Source of the DNA: Tulasnella sp. 424
Taxonomy: Eukaryota > Basidiomycota > Agaricomycetes > Cantharellales > Tulasnellaceae
Assembly (NCBI GenBank): GCA_019633425.1
Contig: WSUB01000030.1
Span: forward strand, 62,001-126,000
DNA: 64,000 bases
Direction: 5' to 3'
Positions 59,170-64,000 of this stretch are shown piece after piece. A program made the position numbers and the translations under genes. Every line of letters begins with the position of its first letter. The first letter of the stretch is position 1. The notes under the pieces were generated by a model. The model was given only the letters and a program-made list of their open reading frames with translations. It had not been told where the DNA came from and searched no databases.

Positions 59170-60302
59170 ATGAAGTCTGTCCTTGTTCTCTCAGCACTCC
59201 TTTTCGCTCGGGCCGTTTTCGCTCAGGACTCCCTTTCTGCTTCGTCAACCCCCTCCCCTTCCGCTACCGACAGCCTCGTATCGGTCACGTCCACCGACAG
59301 CTCCAGCATCGCGTCCTCGACGACATCTGACAGCCTCAGCGTAACCATAACTGGCTCATCATCTTCAGCGTCCCATGTACGACAGTTTTTTCCTTGTTGT
59401 GATGGAGTGACGTGAAATTGACAAAAGGGGCCCTTTTTCTCCAGACTGGTTCCGCAAAGGCAAAGGGAACTTCGTCCAGCGCTCCTGCCGCCGCTGCCAC
59501 CGGAGCAGCGTACAAGATCCCCTCCGGCATCTCGTCGGGCTGCAACAAGTTCATGAAGGCCCTCGACGCAGACGAGACGCTCGGCTCTTGCACCGCGCCT
59601 CTCCTGAAGGCGACCAGCTCCTTCTCGAGCGGCAATCAAAACCAGAACAGTCTCAAATTGGCACTCAATACTCTGTGCTCGGCCACTCCATGCTCCGACA
59701 AGTACATCCGAACCCAACTGACCAACTTCGGCACCGCCTGCCAGGCCGAACTCGATCCCTCGTCCGGGGACGAGTCTGTGAGGGATGCCTACGATATTCT
59801 TTACGTCATGCAGCCCTTCCTGGCTGCTATGTGCGCGAAGGATAGTGATGGAACCTACTGCGCCGTTAACAGTTCATCCCAGACCGCCAACGCAACTTCC
59901 TCTTCCGGCGGTTCCAAGCGCGCTGACCAGACCGTCTACGCTCCCGACACCGCGGACTACCGTAACAACGGCGTTATGTATTTGGGCATCCTTCCCTCGC
60001 TCAGCGCCAAATCTCTCTGCACCACCTGCACTCAAGAAGTTCTTGCCTCCTACGCCAAATGGGAAGCCACTGTCCCCTACGTCACGGGTCTGTCCAACAG
60101 CCCCATGCTCGGTGGTCAAGGTGACCTCTGGACCCAGACCAAGAAGACGTGCGGTGATTCATTTATGAACGTCGTCACCTCGTCGGTCGGAACCGCCAAC
60201 GCTGAGGCCGCCAACGCAGGTGTCTCTGCCACCCAAGTCGGTGTCAGCAGCGCAGTTGCTGGCGTCTTCGCCGTCGCCATGGGCTTCTGGGTCGCTCTCT
60301 AA
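59170..60302 (+). CDS. Secreted GPI-anchored protein with Cys-rich domain (DUF7729-like)
   Basis: Exons 59170-59376 and 59445-60302 give 354 aa. A signal peptide is clear (MKSVLVLSALLFARAVFA, cut before QD). A Ser/Thr stalk runs to ~80. The domain ~95-290 has spaced Cys residues (ISSGCNKFMKALDADETLGSC, LCSATPC, TACQAEL, SLCTTCTQEVL, KTCGDSF), as in fungal DUF7729 proteins. NSSS and NATS are glycosylation sites. The C-terminus is a hydrophobic tail (SSAVAGVFAVAMGFWVAL) after small residues, which fits a GPI signal. It is expected at the cell surface or wall; biochemical role unknown. The ATG follows a pyrimidine-rich leader. Confidence 0.82.
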
Positions 60303-61003
60303 GGGACCAACGACGTCGTTTTCTCGGCTATTCTTTCCTCTTTAAACGACGTTTCCCCGCGTTCCTCTCACTACTGTTCTACATAGTAAAAGTCCCTGGT
60401 GCCGTACGTTCTCCTACATTTGGAATTTCGTTTCTGCATGATAGCATCGAGTGTCCTTATTCCAGTCCATTATACTCTCTCAGTCTTGTTCCACTTCTCT
60501 ATCATTCTTTGGCCTTAGTATACCCGTTCCCATTTAAAACAGCTGTCAATTTCCTTTTGCTTTTCCTGTGGATTAGCTGTTTTATCCCGTTTCTCCATTT
60601 GCTAACAATGGAATTCTTTTCGATGTGCACCTATTGAGAGTTGTTGATAATTTATTAGCCACGGCCAAAGTCGTGTCTGAGCTGCCACATGCTGCTGAAT
60701 GTTCTGGTGCCCGTCTTGATCTAGATGCAGTTTCGCGGTTGGTGTTGAGCCACGCCGTGCATAAACGAGAGAGTTAGAAGGTCCCTCGGCCCCGAACGAT
60801 AGTGTTCATGACGACTCCTTCGATTCCTTTTGAAACATAGCTTTGCAACATATGCGAGGTAGACCTGACCATCCAGGAAATTTGTTTCACGATCGCGTTC
60901 AGCTGTTTTTGATTTGATCAAAGTTTATTTCACAGTAGGTCCGACCTCGAGCTAAGTGATGTAGCTAACAGATACTGCAACATGTCGCTATCCCGACTTG
61001 CCA
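60303..61003. other. Convergent 3' intergenic region
   Basis: About 700 bp between two convergent stops. T-rich 3' UTR sequence; one 66-codon minus ORF (60721-60921) without features. Confidence 0.4.
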
Positions 61004-62156
61004 TTACTCCGAATCGAAGATCCTGTTTAGGAAAGCCGACATCGTAGCATAGACATCTTTGTATTCCTTGAGATTCTCCTCGTTTTCGAGGTTTCCGCGA
61101 GCGGCAGCCCATCCGTGGTGCATTGTTGGGTATCGCTTCCGTTCATTCTTGGCCGCAAAAGGCTTAGATTCCAACGCCTTCATGAATGCATCGCACTACA
61201 AACCAGGGATCGACGTTAGCCACACCTAGGCAGTTTGATGGAGGAGAGCGCCTGACCTTTTCCTCATCCTCGTCCTTGGAGTCGTATAAAGCAAACGGAA
61301 CGGCAATACCCTCAGCGTCCTTAGGATCGACCCGTCTATGGGGGGAGGGGGTGTAAGCGTGAATAGTTCGGAAAAGTACCGAAGATGAGGACCGACCCTG
61401 GGTGTACGGAGACCACCGTGTCTACTACACTTGGATCTGTTCCGGTGAGCGTGGCTACCTTTCCGCCTGCGAAAAAAAAAATACATTCAAACGCAGACGG
61501 TCAACTCATCGCTTGTAATGATCGATTAATTTAGCAACGCCTCTCACCCCAACAAAATCCAACGAGGGCAATCTTCTTCGCTCCCGCCGCCTTCAGGGCG
61601 TTAGCGACTGTGGCGACCTCTTCTAGATACTTCATTGGGTTGCCCGTCTCTGTGATCCATCGTTGCATCTGTTCTTTCGCTTCGGGGGGCGCATCCGGTT
61701 TCATCCAAGCAATGTCGAAGTAGTCGCCCCGAATTAAATCTGGAACAACAACACGAGCGTTGACTGATTGGGCAAGAATATCTGCGCCTTGCATGCCCTG
61801 CATTGAATACCTGGTAGAAGGGACGGTGGGAGGTTAGATCAGCCCCTTGATCCAACGTCGACCATAGTTGGACTAACCCTAGTACGTCATACACGACCAG
61901 AAGGGCCTGTTCGAAATACGCGCATCAGGATCGATGGCAAACTAAGATGGAACTCATTCTTACCCTTCCGGTATCCTTGGGATCGGGTCCTGTGATGTAG
62001 GCCTTATCAAATCCTCCATAAGGTGCAAAATCACCTTTTTTCTCGTAACCTTGGATTATGACAGGAGGAATGCTATTAGAGCAGGGAAACGAAGGGGTTA
62101 GCCAAGAGTTGAAGGGGTTGGGAATGGACATACGAGCAACAGGCTTGACTCGTCAT
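61004..62156 (-). CDS. Dienelactone hydrolase family protein with one frameshift
   Basis: Exons 62156-62134, 62072-61964, 61906-61878, 61810-61548, 61467-61397, 61335-61257 and 61195-61004. It starts MTSQACCSIPPVIIQGYEKKGD, the usual family start. The nucleophile Cys is in VGFCWG and the His in MHHGWAAARG, with Asp in ALYDSKDEDE. Such enzymes open lactones in aromatic breakdown, though many fungal members have unknown substrates. In exon 5 the frame of GGKVATLTG and that of DPSVVDTVVSVHPG differ by one base at the AAA near 61440. The paralogue downstream has no such base. This is either a real lesion or a sequence error. A TATAAATA box is at 62221-62228. Confidence 0.75.
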
Positions 62157-62220
62157 GATGGCTGTCTATGTCGGGGTGTTCTGATGGAATGAGCGTTCTT
62201 GTCCAAGCTACGATAGCCTG

Positions 62221-62228
62221 TATTTATA
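62221..62228 (-). promoter_or_regulatory. TATA box of the dienelactone hydrolase gene
   Basis: TATAAATA on the coding strand, 65 bp upstream of the ATG at 62156. Confidence 0.6.
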
Positions 62229-62825
62229 GATGCGCCGAGACTCGGTCAAGGCTCGGGCTTCGGCCAGCTGCGTTGCCCGACCCTCGGTGACAAGGTGATT
62301 CTCTAGCTTGCGGCTGCACAGAACCGGCCCGCGCATTCGCAACCGACTCCCACAGGTGGAGGCCAAGCTAGATGGAGGTTTCTATTTTTGAAATGCGTCG
62401 GCATTGGGTGTAATCTGCGAATGCGTGTCTCTGCGATACCCGCAAGAGCGTCAAGGCCGAAAGCCTCATTTAATTGGCACATCAAAGAACTAGTTGTCAA
62501 GTATGTTGAATTCTTACATGCTAACGGGGGAGTTTTGTGACAGAAATAGTGAAAAACGGCATGTACTGGAAATCGTTTTGGGATAGAGGCTAAGGTAAGG
62601 AGTATGATGTAATCAGGTGAACGGCGCCCGAGATATCCCAAACGGGATAATAATAACAAGCCACTGGAATGTGTAACTGCTGATTATCGGGACCGTTGAG
62701 TCTTTCTAGCCTACTTCGGTACCTATGGCGCGGTACATCGAACTCCTGATACCCGAAAGTGCCACACAGCCGAACAAGAGAAGGAACAGCTCCACTCCAT
62801 TTGTAATACAAAGTGCATGTTATAG
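62229..62825. other. Spacer between the two hydrolase copies
   Basis: About 600 bp. The minus strand has a 118-codon open frame (62303-62659) lacking family features. No gene supported. Confidence 0.35.
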
Positions 62826-63640
62826 CTACTTCGGGTCAAATATCCTACCGATAGAAGCAACGATTCTAGCATAGACATCCTAGAACTCCTTGAGGTTCTC
62901 CTCATTGTTCAGATCGCCTCGGGGGGCAGCCCATCCATGATGCATGGTATCGTACCGCTTCCGATCATTTTTCGCTGCGGACGGCTTGGATTAAAGAGCT
63001 TTTATAAACGGGTCGCACTACAAATGTGCTAGTGGTTACCATATACGCTTAACTCGGAACGACACCCCAGCTTGCCGCTTCCTTGTCCTCGTCTTTTGAG
63101 TCGTAAAGAACGAAGGGGACTGCGACCCGCTGCATCCTTGGGATCCACCATCCTGGAGAGACAGAGTTTCAATCCGTCAAATTCTTACTTGAAGTCGCTA
63201 ATATGGATGCCAGAGCCGACCATGGGTAGACAGAGACAACTGCACCGATGCCACTTGCCTTAGTTCCGGCGAGCGTGGCCAGCTTTCCACCTAGACAAGG
63301 CAAAATGGCTCCGTGAGGTTTACTGAGATTGCGTCTGCCTGGTAGACTTGCCCCAGCAAAATCCAACAAAGCCAATGTTTTGGACCCCGCTGGACCTCAA
63401 CAAACCAGCGACAGCAGCCATTGAATCCAGATAAGCGAGAGGATTTCCATATTTCGCAAACCACCCTTGAAAGTTCTCCATATTCTCTGGGGTGTCAGGT
63501 GGAAACCATGAATGGTCGGCAAAGTTGCCTTGGAGTAGGTCTGGCACAATGACTTGGGCATTAGCGGACGATACAAGAATGTACAGTCGTAGTGGGCGCT
63601 AAGCTTGGATGGGACGCAGCCAGGGCCACAGCAGAGCAAC
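62826..63640 (-). pseudogene. Decayed dienelactone hydrolase paralogue
   Basis: It repeats the neighbour's order: VPDLLQGNFADHSWFPPDTPENM, then YLDSMAAVAGLLRSSGVQNIGFVGFCWG (about 63560-63350), GGKLATLAGT (near 63280), KDEDKE (near 63095) and YDTMHHGWAAPRGDLNNEENL (near 62950). Stops break the last part: FIKAL followed by TAA near 62994, and KEF followed by TAG near 62880. The donor after FCWG is GCAAGT instead of GTGAG. The 5' exons are not clear beyond ~63640; upstream sequence to the window edge may hold more. The catalytic Cys and His codons survive, but a full product cannot be made. Confidence 0.75.
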
Positions 63641-64000
63641 GGCGATGACAGCGAGAACCAGACAAGCGGCTCCTGATCTGTTATATTATAATATTTTCAA
63701 CGATGCCAGGACGAGTGGAGGTCGCTCAAGGCGGGTGGGGAAGAGGCGCTCAGGCTGCCCGATCCGGACTACGCGAACAGCTTCGTGAAAGGTCGATCTA
63801 ATGTAAACATGCAGAGTTTCCCGTGAAATGGCTGGATCTGTACATTGGTGAGTAACGGTACTATCTGACACAACGTCGCTCTGGTTGGAGAACCCAGAGA
63901 GGCCGCGGCCCGCACGTGATGACGAACGGCTTGGCGATTAATCAAACAGAATGAATTTTGGAAAGAAGTTGCAAGACGCACTGTACGCGACGTCGTTTCA
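63641..64000. other. Right window edge
   Basis: About 360 bp. Possibly 5' remnants of the decayed hydrolase, or unique DNA. No clear gene. Confidence 0.3.

Overview
This window is nuclear DNA of a basidiomycete fungus, probably Agaricomycotina. Genes are dense and cut by many 50-100-nt GT..AG introns with CTAAC/CTAAT-like branch sites. The recognisable proteins are fungal: a type II membrane GH17 beta-1,3-glucanase, a Sac7-type RhoGAP, YPI1, an Rrn5-like Pol I factor and a GPI-anchored secreted protein. I cannot name the species. All exon maps were built by hand from splice motifs and reading-frame closure, and none has transcript support.

Left part (1-6 kb): a large LRR protein gene on the minus strand that runs off the left edge, a small divergent gene of unknown function, and the PP1 inhibitor YPI1.

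F-box region (6.4-24 kb): seven minus-strand copies (F1-F7) of one three-exon F-box/leucine-rich gene, repeated about every 2.4 kb together with promoter and 3' flank. Every copy has the same 194-nt F-box exon and almost all have a 1185-nt third exon. The last spacer carries about 1 kb of extra DNA with a 14-bp direct repeat and a 19-bp minisatellite. Relatives of this family also occur at 24.6-26.3 kb and 29.4-31.1 kb (two decayed copies), 48.8-50.4 kb (F8) and 55.3-57.1 kb (F9).

Duplicated block (24.5-33.9 kb): a tandem duplication of about 4.6 kb. Each half has a decayed F-box gene followed by an intact 12-exon GH17 gene. The GH17 halves are nearly identical even in introns, while the F-box halves have diverged, which suggests gene conversion.

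Right part (34.7-64 kb): a Sac7-like RhoGAP, an alpha/beta-hydrolase lacking its catalytic residues, a single-TM protein of unknown function, a bHLH factor, a SANT plus homeodomain Rrn5-like factor, F8, a coiled-coil protein with an HPD motif near its end, F9 between two degenerate direct repeats of about 970 bp, a GPI-anchored secreted protein, a dienelactone hydrolase with one frameshift, and a decayed second copy of it.

The housekeeping genes touch Rho1 and PP1 signalling, cell-wall glucan and rRNA transcription, but nothing indicates one joint pathway. The distinctive feature is rapid birth, mosaic exchange and decay of the F-box family. F-box proteins normally recruit substrates to SCF ubiquitin ligases, and expanded variable sets often suggest changing targets, but no target is visible here.
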